From NCBI GenBank assembly GCA_947499635.1, contig CANMPD010000014.1:1-64000 (forward strand): a stretch of 64,000 bases of DNA. Direction: 5' to 3'. The DNA is from an uncultured Paracoccaceae bacterium (lineage in GTDB: Bacteria; Pseudomonadota; Alphaproteobacteria; Rhodobacterales; Rhodobacteraceae). A program made the translations under genes and the position numbers. Below, piece after piece: positions 42,212-50,538 of this stretch (its first letter is position 1; each line of letters starts with the position of its first letter). A model generated the notes under the pieces. The model saw nothing but the letters and a program-made list of their open reading frames with translations, searched no databases and was not told the DNA's origin.

Positions 42212-43642
42212 GTGCGCATAACCCCAGTCCTTCTTTGTGGTGGCTCCGGTACGCGGTTGTGGCCCTTGTCTCGGAACAGTTATCCAAAACAATTCGTGCC
42301 TTTGTTGGGGGAAGAAACCCTGTTTCAAGCCTCTGCAAAACGGTTGTCCGGCCGCAATGAATCCGTTGATTTCACCGCACCGGTCGTCCTGACCAACGCA
42401 GATTTCCGGTTTATCGTTCCTGCACAATTACAATCCATCGGGATTGACCCCGGCGCCATTATAATCGAACCCCAAGGGCGCAATACGGCCCCTGCGATTT
42501 TAGCCGCCGCTTTAAATGCCGTGACCGATGACCCCGACGCGGTGCTCTTGGTCGCCCCGTCCGACCATGTGGTGCCTGACACGGCTGCCTTTCACAAAGC
42601 GGTCGCTAAAGGGCTGGACGCCGTTAAACAAAACAAAATCGTCACCTTCGGCATCACACCCACACATGCCGAAACCGGTTATGGATATCTCGAACTAGCA
42701 GCCGATCCGCAAGATGGCGCGGCTGTTGCTCTCAAGCAGTTCGTCGAGAAACCGGACACGGCGCGCGCAACCCAGATGTTGGCCGCAGGACATTTCAAAT
42801 GGAATGCCGGGATCTTTCTATTTGCCGCAAAAGATATCATCTCAGCCTTTGAAACCCATGCCCCCAACCTGATGGAACCCGTGCGCACCGCCGTGACACA
42901 GGCCAAACCCGACCTTGGTTTTCTGCGCCTAGACCCCGAGGCATGGGCCCGAGCAGACAATATCTCGATCGACTACGCTGTAATGGAACGTGCCAGTAAT
43001 CTCGCGGTGGTTCCCTTTGACAGCGCCTGGTCCGATTTGGGCGGTTGGGATACAATCTGGCGCGAGTCTGATCCGGATAAAAATGGCCTTGTCACCAGCG
43101 GTACCGTGACCGCAATTGACTGCAACGACACATTGCTGCGGTCAGACAGCGATCATCTTGAGGTGGTCGGCGTTGGGTTGAACGGCATTATTGCAGTGGC
43201 GATGAACGATGCGGTCTTGATCGCGGATAAGTCCCGCGCTCAAGACGTCAAACTGGCCGTCACAAAGTTGAAAGAAAAAGGGGCCACACAGGCCACAACA
43301 TTTCCAAAAGAACACCGCCCGTGGGGGTGGTCTGAAAGCCTGGTGGTCAGCAATCGCTTTCAGGTGAAACGTATCACGGTATTTCCCGGCGCGGCGCTCT
43401 CTCTTCAAAGCCATTTCCATCGCTCTGAACATTGGATCGTCGTTGAAGGCACCGCCAGAGTAACCGTAGACGGTGACATACGTCTCGTCACCGAAAACCA
43501 ATCGGTCTACGTCCCCTTGGGCAGTGTTCACAGCATGGAAAACCCCGGTAAGGTGCCCATGGTCCTGATCGAAGTCCAAACCGGCGCCTATGTCGGCGAG
43601 GATGACATCATACGCCACAATGACATCTATGCACAACTCTAG
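42212..43642 (+). CDS. manC: Mannose-1-phosphate guanylyltransferase/mannose-6-phosphate isomerase
   Basis: This 476-residue bifunctional enzyme has the N-terminal nucleotidyltransferase motif LLCGGSGTRLWPLSRNSYPK (about residues 7-26), VAPSDHVVPD and FVEKPD, then a C-terminal type II isomerase cupin with RPWGWSESL, FHRSEHWIVVEGTARVTVDG and the late VPLGSVHSMEN. It makes GDP-mannose and interconverts mannose-6-phosphate and fructose-6-phosphate. The GTG start at 42212 has CGGAGA upstream. No phosphomannomutase gene is in the window. It ends a plus-strand run and is followed by a 431-bp spacer. Confidence 0.95.
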   Translation: MRITPVLLCGGSGTRLWPLSRNSYPKQFVPLLGEETLFQASAKRLSGRNESVDFTAPVVLTNADFRFIVPAQLQSIGIDPGAIIIEPQGRNTAPAILAAALNAVTDDPDAVLLVAPSDHVVPDTAAFHKAVAKGLDAVKQNKIVTFGITPTHAETGYGYLELAADPQDGAAVALKQFVEKPDTARATQMLAAGHFKWNAGIFLFAAKDIISAFETHAPNLMEPVRTAVTQAKPDLGFLRLDPEAWARADNISIDYAVMERASNLAVVPFDSAWSDLGGWDTIWRESDPDKNGLVTSGTVTAIDCNDTLLRSDSDHLEVVGVGLNGIIAVAMNDAVLIADKSRAQDVKLAVTKLKEKGATQATTFPKEHRPWGWSESLVVSNRFQVKRITVFPGAALSLQSHFHRSEHWIVVEGTARVTVDGDIRLVTENQSVYVPLGSVHSMENPGKVPMVLIEVQTGAYVGEDDIIRHNDIYAQL

Positions 43643-44073
43643 GCCGATTAAAGGGATGTGAACAACAGGTGGAGAGCGACTTCTACGACTTCTGAGGGGA
43701 GGGTGCCTTGTCGATCTCTTCCATCATCTTTTCTTGAAAGATGTCTGCGGGGATCTTCCATTCGTAACCCATTGGTTTCTGATAGAGGTCTTACCTCGGG
43801 GGAGCCCGCTCCCTTACATAAGCCCTTTATTATAATTATAATTATGTTAAGGATGGTGAAATCTATTTTATGAAATTCTAAAATCAGATTCAAAACCGCG
43901 CCATGTGCACCGCCCTAAATTTTATAACATGGCAATTCGTTCTTTTCGCCACAAAGCAGTCCCGATATTGCTACACTCCCTAAACAGATGTAAATAAATT
44001 CATTCTTTTAATATAGCACAGTCTAATTGTGTGTGTTTTTATGTGATAAATAACCAACGGATCTTGATTTTAA
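43643..44073. other. Spacer between manC and the serralysin gene
   Basis: No supported gene. It contains short frames on both strands with no ribosome binding site, the AT-run TATAATTATAATTATG near 43830, and GGGAGCGGGCTCCC-like palindromic DNA near 43798-43814. The AT-rich end nearest 44074 may hold the promoter of the protease gene. The mixed composition suggests an old insertion or deletion scar, which I cannot confirm. Confidence 0.35.
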
Positions 44074-46236
44074 ATGTGTGAAATTTGTGCTCTGACCGCG
44101 ACCTTTGACCCACAACGCCATGTACATGGAACGTCTCAAAGCGCTGCCGCAATTCGCGAATCCATCGGAGATGCCTCTGGTAATCGGTTCACCCCATACG
44201 AAATCGAAGATGGTGACAGTTTCTTTGGAACCATCGCATTTGCAGGTGATCATGATTGGATCGCCACCACATTAGATGCGGGTCAAACCTATGATATCGC
44301 TGCACGCGGTGTGCACTCTGGTGGTGGCACACTCGCGGATACTTATCTGCGCCTTTACGATAGCAATGGTACCCTCCTGGCCTACAATGATGATGGCGGC
44401 AGTGGATTTGACTCCCTGCTCAACTACACGGCCAGCAACAGTGGCACATATTACATCGGCGTCAGCGGTTTCAATAGCTTAAGAACCGGCAGCTATACGG
44501 TTGAGCTCAACTCACGTACACTGGAAACAGCCACCTTGGATGAGCTGGCGGATTATCTCACCGATGGCTATTGGGAAGACACCGGCCGCACCGGCAGCCA
44601 GTTTGACACCCGCACCAATAATCAAATCACTGTTGATATCACGGGGCTCACCTCTGACGGGCAAAAGCTGGCCGAATGGGCGTTTGAGGCTTGGGAACTG
44701 GTTGCCGATATTGAATTCGTCGAAGTGTTCTCCGGGGCTGATATCACCTTCCAAGACAATGACATCGGCGCCTATGCAGACAGTGATGTCGGATTTAATG
44801 GCTATATCACGGATGCCACTGTCAATGTGTCGACCTCGTGGATTTCTCTTTATGGATCGGATCTGTCGAGCTACACATTCGCCACCTATATCCATGAAAT
44901 CGGCCATGCGCTGGGTCTGGGACATCAAGGCGACTACAACGGATCCGGCAACTATAGTACCGATGCCACCTTTGCCAATGACAGTTGGCAGGTCTCGGTG
45001 ATGTCCTATTTTTCACAAGACGAGAACCCCACAACCGACGCAAGCTATGCCGCGGTCACCTCTGCAATGATGGCGGATATTGTTGCCATTCAAAACCTAT
45101 ACGGTGCCGCTGACAGTGACAGCGCCTCGGGCGGGGACACAACCTGGGGCAAGGGCACCGAGCTTGATGGGTACTTCAGTGACCTGCTCGACGATATCCC
45201 AGACGAGGCAGTTGCCTTTACCATCTATGATGTGGATGGCACCGATACGCTTAATCTCGACGATTATGATGCTTACGACAACCGAGTCGATCTTAATGAC
45301 GAAAGCTTTTCTGATGTGGGAGGGCTTATCGGCAATATCGGCATCGCCCGCGGCACGATCATCGAAAATGCGACTCTCGGCGATGGCAATGACACCGTGG
45401 TCGGCAACGACTCTGACAACACCCTGATCGGCAATGCCGGCAATGACAGCCTCACCGGAGGCCTCGGCGCAGACATACTGTATGGCGAAGACGGCGTGGA
45501 CCAACTGTATGGTAACGCCGGTGAAGATGTCCTCGTTGGAGGCCAGGGCCATGACCGTCTCAAAGGCGGGGCTGACAATGATTCACTCTCGGGTGGCGGC
45601 GACAACGATACCCTCGATGGTGGGAAAGGTCATGACACGCTTAAAGGCGGAAGTGGCAAGGATACGATCGAAGGTGGCAAAGGCAATGACACCCTTAAAG
45701 GCAGCAGCGGCAAAGACGACCTGAGCGGCGGCACGGGAACCGATACACTCAACGGTGGTAGCAACAAGGATACATTACGCGGCGATAACGGGGACGATCT
45801 TCTTAAAGGCGGCAGCGGCAAAGACATTCTTAAAGGTGGCAAAGGCGACGACACCCTCAAGGGCGATAACGGAGATGACCTGCTCAAGGCAGGCAAAGGC
45901 GACGACCTCCTTAAAGGCGGCAAAGGGTCCGACACCTTGTCCGGTGAACAAGGCAATGACACCCTAATCGGTGGCGACGGCGCGGATGAATTCATCTTTG
46001 ATGTCGGTGCCAATATCGATGAAATTACGGATTTCGAACTTGGGCTTGATATCCTCAGCCTGTCGCAAGATTTGGTAGGCACGCGCAGTGACGCAACAGA
46101 TGTGATAGACCGCTATGCCACAGTCTCAGACAGCGGTATCACCTTTGATTTCGGCAGTGGCGATCGCCTGATCCTTTCAAACCACAGCACCCAATCGGCC
46201 CTGAATACGCTGGCCGATGACATTATCTTTGTCTAA
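44074..46236 (+). CDS. Serralysin-type RTX metalloprotease with N-terminal PPC domain
   Basis: This 720-residue protein has a pre-peptidase-C-like beta domain at about residues 40-145, then a serralysin catalytic domain with the zinc motif HEIGHALGLGH (274-284) and the Met-turn VMSYFSQ (about 312-318). A long block of RTX nonapeptides follows (GGxGxDxLx type, about 435-640) with a C-terminal ending DDIIFV typical of type I secretion substrates. It has no Sec signal, as expected for ABC export. The catalytic site is intact. A type I secretion exporter is not in the window. The ATG at 44074 lacks a good ribosome binding site. It ends convergently with the epimerase gene at 46274. Its target may be a surface protein, not known. 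Confidence 0.9.
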   Translation: MCEICALTATFDPQRHVHGTSQSAAAIRESIGDASGNRFTPYEIEDGDSFFGTIAFAGDHDWIATTLDAGQTYDIAARGVHSGGGTLADTYLRLYDSNGTLLAYNDDGGSGFDSLLNYTASNSGTYYIGVSGFNSLRTGSYTVELNSRTLETATLDELADYLTDGYWEDTGRTGSQFDTRTNNQITVDITGLTSDGQKLAEWAFEAWELVADIEFVEVFSGADITFQDNDIGAYADSDVGFNGYITDATVNVSTSWISLYGSDLSSYTFATYIHEIGHALGLGHQGDYNGSGNYSTDATFANDSWQVSVMSYFSQDENPTTDASYAAVTSAMMADIVAIQNLYGAADSDSASGGDTTWGKGTELDGYFSDLLDDIPDEAVAFTIYDVDGTDTLNLDDYDAYDNRVDLNDESFSDVGGLIGNIGIARGTIIENATLGDGNDTVVGNDSDNTLIGNAGNDSLTGGLGADILYGEDGVDQLYGNAGEDVLVGGQGHDRLKGGADNDSLSGGGDNDTLDGGKGHDTLKGGSGKDTIEGGKGNDTLKGSSGKDDLSGGTGTDTLNGGSNKDTLRGDNGDDLLKGGSGKDILKGGKGDDTLKGDNGDDLLKAGKGDDLLKGGKGSDTLSGEQGNDTLIGGDGADEFIFDVGANIDEITDFELGLDILSLSQDLVGTRSDATDVIDRYATVSDSGITFDFGSGDRLILSNHSTQSALNTLADDIIFV
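45379..45990 (+). repeat. RTX nonapeptide repeat block
   Basis: About twenty consecutive GGxGxDxLx-type repeats, with units such as GGKGNDTLK and GGSGKDTIE. At the DNA level the repeats are imperfect but clearly periodic at 27 bp. They bind calcium and fold after secretion. Confidence 0.92.
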
Positions 46237-46273
46237 CCAAATCACATAGGAACCAGGTGATAAGGACGCGTCG

Positions 46274-47317
46274 TTAAGACGCCCCCTGCCCAGCCTCGTT
46301 TGAGCGGTAGTGCTTGCGATACCATGTAACAAAGGCCGCAACGCCGTCTTTGACGTCGGTTTGGGGGCGGTACCCCGTTAGGCTTTGCAGCAGCTCTGCA
46401 TTGGCCCAGGTGGCAGGCACGTCGCCGGGTTGCATGGGCATCAGGTTTTTCTCGGCGGTGATGCCGGTTGCATCCTCGATGGCGGCAATGAAATCTGTTA
46501 GCTGCACGGCGTCGGAATTGCCGATATTGACCACGCGATGGGGGGCCACCGGTGACAGGCTGTCGCCCTCAGGCACGATCCCATCGGTAGGGCGTTGGGG
46601 AATGGCATCCAGCAGCAGACGGATCGCTTCGACCAAATCAGACACATAGGTAAAGTCACGCTTCATATCGCCGTGGTTATAGACGTCGATCGGCGTGCCT
46701 TCTAGAATGGCTTTGGTGAATTTGAACAGCGCCATATCGGGGCGTCCCCAAGGACCATAGACGGTGAAGAACCGGAACATGGTCACCGACAGATCAAACA
46801 GATGTGCATAGGAATGCGACATGTTTTCCGTGGATTTCTTGGTCGCCGCATAAAAGGACATTTGGTGGTCTGCACGCTGGGTCTCGGCATAGGGCATCTG
46901 CGTATTGGCGCCATAAGCCGAGGAGGTCGAGGCCAAGAGCATATGTTTTGGCGGATGCGCGCGCGCGGCCTCGAGGAGCTCAAAGGTACCGATCAGGTTG
47001 CTCTCGAGATAGGAGCGCGGGTTCTCAATTGAGTAGCGCACACCGGCCTGTGCGGCCAGATGTACCACGTAATCGGGTGTGTGAGTTGCAAACAGATCCA
47101 GAACCAGGCCGGGGGTTTCCACCTTGCCGATCACGGGGATGAAATTCTCCCCGTTTTTCGCCTGTGCCAGCATCTGATGACGTGCCTCTTTGAGGGTGAC
47201 GTCATAATAGTCGCTTAAGGCATCAAGCCCGATCACGCGATAGCCCTGCGTCAGCAAAAGCTGGCTGAGGTGAAACCCGATAAAGCCAGCAGAGCCGGTA
47301 ACCAGAACTGTTTGCAT
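46274..47317 (-). CDS. UDP-glucuronate 4-epimerase (NAD-dependent epimerase)
   Basis: This 347-residue extended SDR begins MQTVLVTGSAGFIGFHLSQL (NAD motif). It has the UDP-glucuronate-epimerase pattern GLDALSDYYDVTLKEAR, the catalytic YAATKKSTE (Tyr and Lys about 150-160), MFRFFTVYGPWGRPDMAL and a late DVKDGVAAFVTWY. It interconverts UDP-glucuronate and UDP-galacturonate. It lies 14 bp downstream of the UDP-glucose dehydrogenase gene, which makes its substrate, so the polymer probably contains uronic acids. It is the last gene of that minus-strand group. Confidence 0.93.
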   Translation of the reverse strand: MQTVLVTGSAGFIGFHLSQLLLTQGYRVIGLDALSDYYDVTLKEARHQMLAQAKNGENFIPVIGKVETPGLVLDLFATHTPDYVVHLAAQAGVRYSIENPRSYLESNLIGTFELLEAARAHPPKHMLLASTSSAYGANTQMPYAETQRADHQMSFYAATKKSTENMSHSYAHLFDLSVTMFRFFTVYGPWGRPDMALFKFTKAILEGTPIDVYNHGDMKRDFTYVSDLVEAIRLLLDAIPQRPTDGIVPEGDSLSPVAPHRVVNIGNSDAVQLTDFIAAIEDATGITAEKNLMPMQPGDVPATWANAELLQSLTGYRPQTDVKDGVAAFVTWYRKHYRSNEAGQGAS

Positions 47318-47331
47318 CTTACGTCTGCTTT

Positions 47332-48498
47332 CTAGTCTGACCCAAAGAGATCGCGGGTAAAGACCTTGTCGGCGACATCTTTGATTTCGTCGGTCATGCG
47401 GTTGGCAACAATCACATCGGACTCGGCCTTAAAGGCAGCCAGATCGTTGATGACCCGCGAGTTAAAGAAGGTATCGTCCTCGAGCACAGGCTCATAGACC
47501 ACCACTTCGACACCTTTGGCCTTGAGCCGTTTCATGATGCCCTGGATCGATGATTGGCGGAAATTGTCACTGCCAGCTTTCATGACCAAACGGTGGATGC
47601 CCACCACTTTGGGGCCGCGCATCAAGATTTGATCCGACAGGAAATCTTTGCGGGTGCGGTTGGCATCCACAATGGCGCGAATGATGTTTTGTGGCACGTG
47701 GTTATAATTGGCCAACAGCTGTTTGGTGTCTTTGGGCAGGCAATAGCCGCCATAGCCAAAGGACGGGTTGTTGTAATGACCACCGATGCGCGGGTCCAGG
47801 CTAACGCCATCAATGATCTGACGGCTGTCCATACCGGCCGCCATGGAATAGCTGTCGAGTTCGTTGAAAAACGCAACGCGCATGGCGAGGTAGGTATTGG
47901 CGAACAGTTTGATCGCCTCGGCTTCGTCCGCATCGGTGAACAACAGATCGACGTCTTTTTTGATCGCGCCTTGCAACAGAAGATCGGCAAAGATCCGCGC
48001 GCGTTCGGATTGTTCGCCAACAATGATACGCGAGGGGTGAAGGTTGTCATAAAGCGCACGGCCTTCGCGCAGGAATTCGGGGCTGAACACCACTTGGTCA
48101 GTTTCAAGCTCGGCGCGCAGCTGCGTGACATAGCCCACAGGGATTGTGGATTTGATGATAATCGTTGCCTTGGGATTGACCGCAATCACCTGTTTGATCA
48201 CCGCCTCAACACTAGAGGTGTCAAAATAGTTGCTTTTGGAATCGTAATTGGTCGGCGTGGCGACAATCACATAATCCGCATCCCCATAGGCGGCACCGGC
48301 GTTTGTGGTGGCCGAAAGGGATAATTCTTTGTTGGCGAGGAAATCCTCTAACTCGGTGTCCACAATAGGGCATTTGCCCGCATTGACCATCTGCACACGC
48401 TCTTCGGACACATCCACAGCGATCACCGTGTTATGTTGCGCCAGCAAAACAGCATTTGAAAGGCCAACATAGCCTAGACCTGCAACGGCTATTTTCAT
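47332..48498 (-). CDS. ugd: UDP-glucose 6-dehydrogenase
   Basis: This 388-residue nucleotide-sugar dehydrogenase has the NAD motif [18 protein letters not shown] (about residues 4-21), [21 protein letters not shown] and the catalytic Cys in [15 protein letters not shown] (about residues 248-262). It makes UDP-glucuronate. The late part has [20 protein letters not shown], as in the WbpO/Ugd group. It lies 103 bp after the AGE epimerase gene; the gap has a 5-bp GCCCC/GGGGC hairpin at 48544-48557. Partner genes for epimerisation and export are nearby. Confidence 0.94.
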   Translation of the reverse strand: MKIAVAGLGYVGLSNAVLLAQHNTVIAVDVSEERVQMVNAGKCPIVDTELEDFLANKELSLSATTNAGAAYGDADYVIVATPTNYDSKSNYFDTSSVEAVIKQVIAVNPKATIIIKSTIPVGYVTQLRAELETDQVVFSPEFLREGRALYDNLHPSRIIVGEQSERARIFADLLLQGAIKKDVDLLFTDADEAEAIKLFANTYLAMRVAFFNELDSYSMAAGMDSRQIIDGVSLDPRIGGHYNNPSFGYGGYCLPKDTKQLLANYNHVPQNIIRAIVDANRTRKDFLSDQILMRGPKVVGIHRLVMKAGSDNFRQSSIQGIMKRLKAKGVEVVVYEPVLEDDTFFNSRVINDLAAFKAESDVIVANRMTDEIKDVADKVFTRDLFGSD

Positions 48499-48601
48499 CT
48501 TTTTGTCCCTTGCGTAAACATCTTAATCTCCTGTGATAAGCTAGCCCCTACAGGGGCCGAATATAATCCGAAAAACGCCGATCACGCGTATCTGCGTCGT
48601 G

Positions 48602-49705
48602 TTAAACTGTTTTTCCATCGCTGATGTAGAAACGAAAGGCGATGAGAATATGATAAAAGGTCGAAGCTGGCATATTTTGGGACAGCAATACCTCATCCCT
48701 GCTGAATTGATCATACCAACCGCCGCGAACTGGGACCGCAAAATACGTATGCCAAATTCTTTCAAGTACATCATCAGGCTGAATATCGTCAGGGAATGCC
48801 AAGCCTCTTTGTTTCAGTGCAAGTACTGCTTTAAACAATTCTGTTTGCGGCCACAAACGACGACTGTCTGACATCTTGGGCTCATAGCGGTCTGGCAACA
48901 ACCCTGTACCATCCTGACGCTGTAATACGGCCCGAAACAGATGTGCCAAATCCACACCACAATCGCGCCCTGTCGCCGCCTCGTATCGATCCAACAAATA
49001 GACCCATTCCGCCATATGCCCTGGCTCTATGACCTGCTCGCAATCCTCAAGGGGCTGCATGTCGGTGTCAAAGTATTCCAGAACCCGTCCATCGCGCGCA
49101 AGAAACACATCGCGAAACAAACCAAGGCATTCTTCGGCCATATCCCGAAAACGCGGCGCGCCCGTAGAGGCAAACAGCGCTGTAAAGGCTTCGAACATAT
49201 GCATATGTGGGTTTTGACGCCGCGGCAGGCTGCGGGCTGCATTTTCATACCATCCCCGCGGTGCCTTAAGCTGCGCCAACGCCGCCTCAAGACGGGCGAG
49301 ATCCTTGGACATATCAAAACCTGCGTCAATCAACCCCGAGGCGGCCAGAAATACAAAAGACATGTCATAAAGGTCATGCGGCGCTGTCAAAATACGGGTG
49401 TCTGCATCAAGATATGCTGCCATGTACCCAGTTTCAGGATCAAAGCCCTGATCCATCACAAAGCGAAACAGCTGTAACGCCAGATCTTGGTGCTCTGCTA
49501 CATCAGATTTGGAAAAACAATATGCCTGCCGCGCCTGTACACGCAAGCGGCGCTGCATATCCGGGAGAGGTTGACCCTGATGGTCCAACGCCTCCCATAC
49601 GGTGCCTGTGCTGTGGTCCACACCGATACGGGTCCAAAGTGGCAAAGCAGCCTCATTGATCCAGCGCGTCAGATCCTGTTTCCACGCTTCAGACCCTCTC
49701 GTCAT
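48602..49705 (-). CDS. AGE-family epimerase/isomerase
   Basis: This 367-residue (alpha/alpha)6-barrel protein has AGE-superfamily motifs: RLRVQARQAYCFSKS (about residues 53-67), QNPHMHMFEAF, VIEPGHMAEWVYLL and RRLWPQTELFKAV. The superfamily contains GlcNAc 2-epimerases (ManNAc supply) and mannose or mannose-6-phosphate isomerases; sequence alone does not separate them. Its stop-start overlap (4 bp) with the sialyltransferase gene suggests coupling to nonulosonic acid synthesis. No NeuC is in the window, so this enzyme is the candidate source of ManNAc or of mannose for KDN. The alternative is Man-6-P supply for manC. Confidence 0.88.
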   Translation of the reverse strand: MTRGSEAWKQDLTRWINEAALPLWTRIGVDHSTGTVWEALDHQGQPLPDMQRRLRVQARQAYCFSKSDVAEHQDLALQLFRFVMDQGFDPETGYMAAYLDADTRILTAPHDLYDMSFVFLAASGLIDAGFDMSKDLARLEAALAQLKAPRGWYENAARSLPRRQNPHMHMFEAFTALFASTGAPRFRDMAEECLGLFRDVFLARDGRVLEYFDTDMQPLEDCEQVIEPGHMAEWVYLLDRYEAATGRDCGVDLAHLFRAVLQRQDGTGLLPDRYEPKMSDSRRLWPQTELFKAVLALKQRGLAFPDDIQPDDVLERIWHTYFAVPVRGGWYDQFSRDEVLLSQNMPASTFYHILIAFRFYISDGKTV

Positions 49706-50526
49706 TTTCCAAATCCACTTTCTAATCTCTGCACTATTTTATGCCAACAGGCACTCAAGCGACGTAATAGTTTTAAACATGCAATAGGATAAAAACCACT
49801 CCAAGCCACCCAATCCTTAGGGGCATCCGGCCGAGGTTGCAGCATATGCGGTATTTGCGATACAGTCTTTTGCGGCGTCACCACCTGCGCAATCCCATGT
49901 AAAACTGGAATGTCGTCTGCCGTCAGCAACGTCACATCTGCGCGACGCTGTAAAAGCCGTAATATGTCTAAATCCAACTCTTGGTCATGCAAACGTCGAT
50001 CCATCCCGCGCTGTGCCACATCCTGCCCCATCAAGGCGCGATAATGTCGCCCGACAGAAAAGGGATAGCGCTGAGGCTGGGCATAAAAATCAAATCCCAG
50101 CATCAAAATTTCAGACGCCCCCATCGCATGCGCCAACAAGATCGCATAAATCCCGGATGTCGGATGCTTTCCCGACTGTGTAATCAACTGCTGCACATCT
50201 GCCTCAAGCTGCGCATCGCGATAGCGCATGGGCTGCAACAGATCTGCGAACCGGCGTTGGCCCGCGCGCCAAACCTTAGGGTTATGGCTGCTTAAGGCCC
50301 GTAAATCATAATCCGCGCGCCACCGATGCAATGTCTCAAACATAAAGGGCGCAACCCGCGGATCTCCCGCCATATAGGCCAGATCCACCCGTCGCCCCAA
50401 ATAGTATAACGGCTCAAAAAAGAAGTTATTCACCCGAATGATAAAATCATCCTCGTGTAAGACCCCGGGGGGCAGCTGTGCAATCGATGGGCCATTGCCA
50501 GCGATTACGAAACGCCGCGTGTTCAT
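49702..50526 (-). CDS. GT42-type sialyltransferase (CstII-like)
   Basis: This 274-residue protein matches the CstI/CstII pattern. It has VIAGNGPSIAQLP (about residues 7-19), IIRVNNFFFEPLYYLGRR (about 29-46), PTSGIYAILLAHAMG (about 122-136), LGFDFYAQ (about 143-150) and a late RRLHDQELD whose His180 aligns with the CstII catalytic base. GT42 enzymes transfer sialic acid from CMP-sialic acid to galactose-type acceptors. It follows NeuA-HAD by 12 bp and overlaps the AGE epimerase gene, so the neighbours support donor use. Whether the donor is CMP-Neu5Ac or CMP-KDN is unknown. Other GNGPS-containing folds (MptE/DUF115) are the main alternative. Confidence 0.78.
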   Translation of the reverse strand: MNTRRFVIAGNGPSIAQLPPGVLHEDDFIIRVNNFFFEPLYYLGRRVDLAYMAGDPRVAPFMFETLHRWRADYDLRALSSHNPKVWRAGQRRFADLLQPMRYRDAQLEADVQQLITQSGKHPTSGIYAILLAHAMGASEILMLGFDFYAQPQRYPFSVGRHYRALMGQDVAQRGMDRRLHDQELDLDILRLLQRRADVTLLTADDIPVLHGIAQVVTPQKTVSQIPHMLQPRPDAPKDWVAWSGFYPIACLKLLRRLSACWHKIVQRLESGFGK

Positions 50527-50538
50527 AAAAGGAGAGCC

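Noticed and set aside
43658-43893. Short frames on both strands after manC, first taken for a transposase remnant
   Set aside because: No transposase motif, terminal repeat or target duplication could be seen.
45097-46082. Several long frames opposite the RTX block
   Set aside because: They are low-complexity Ser/Pro/Leu-rich shadows of the 27-bp RTX periodicity.
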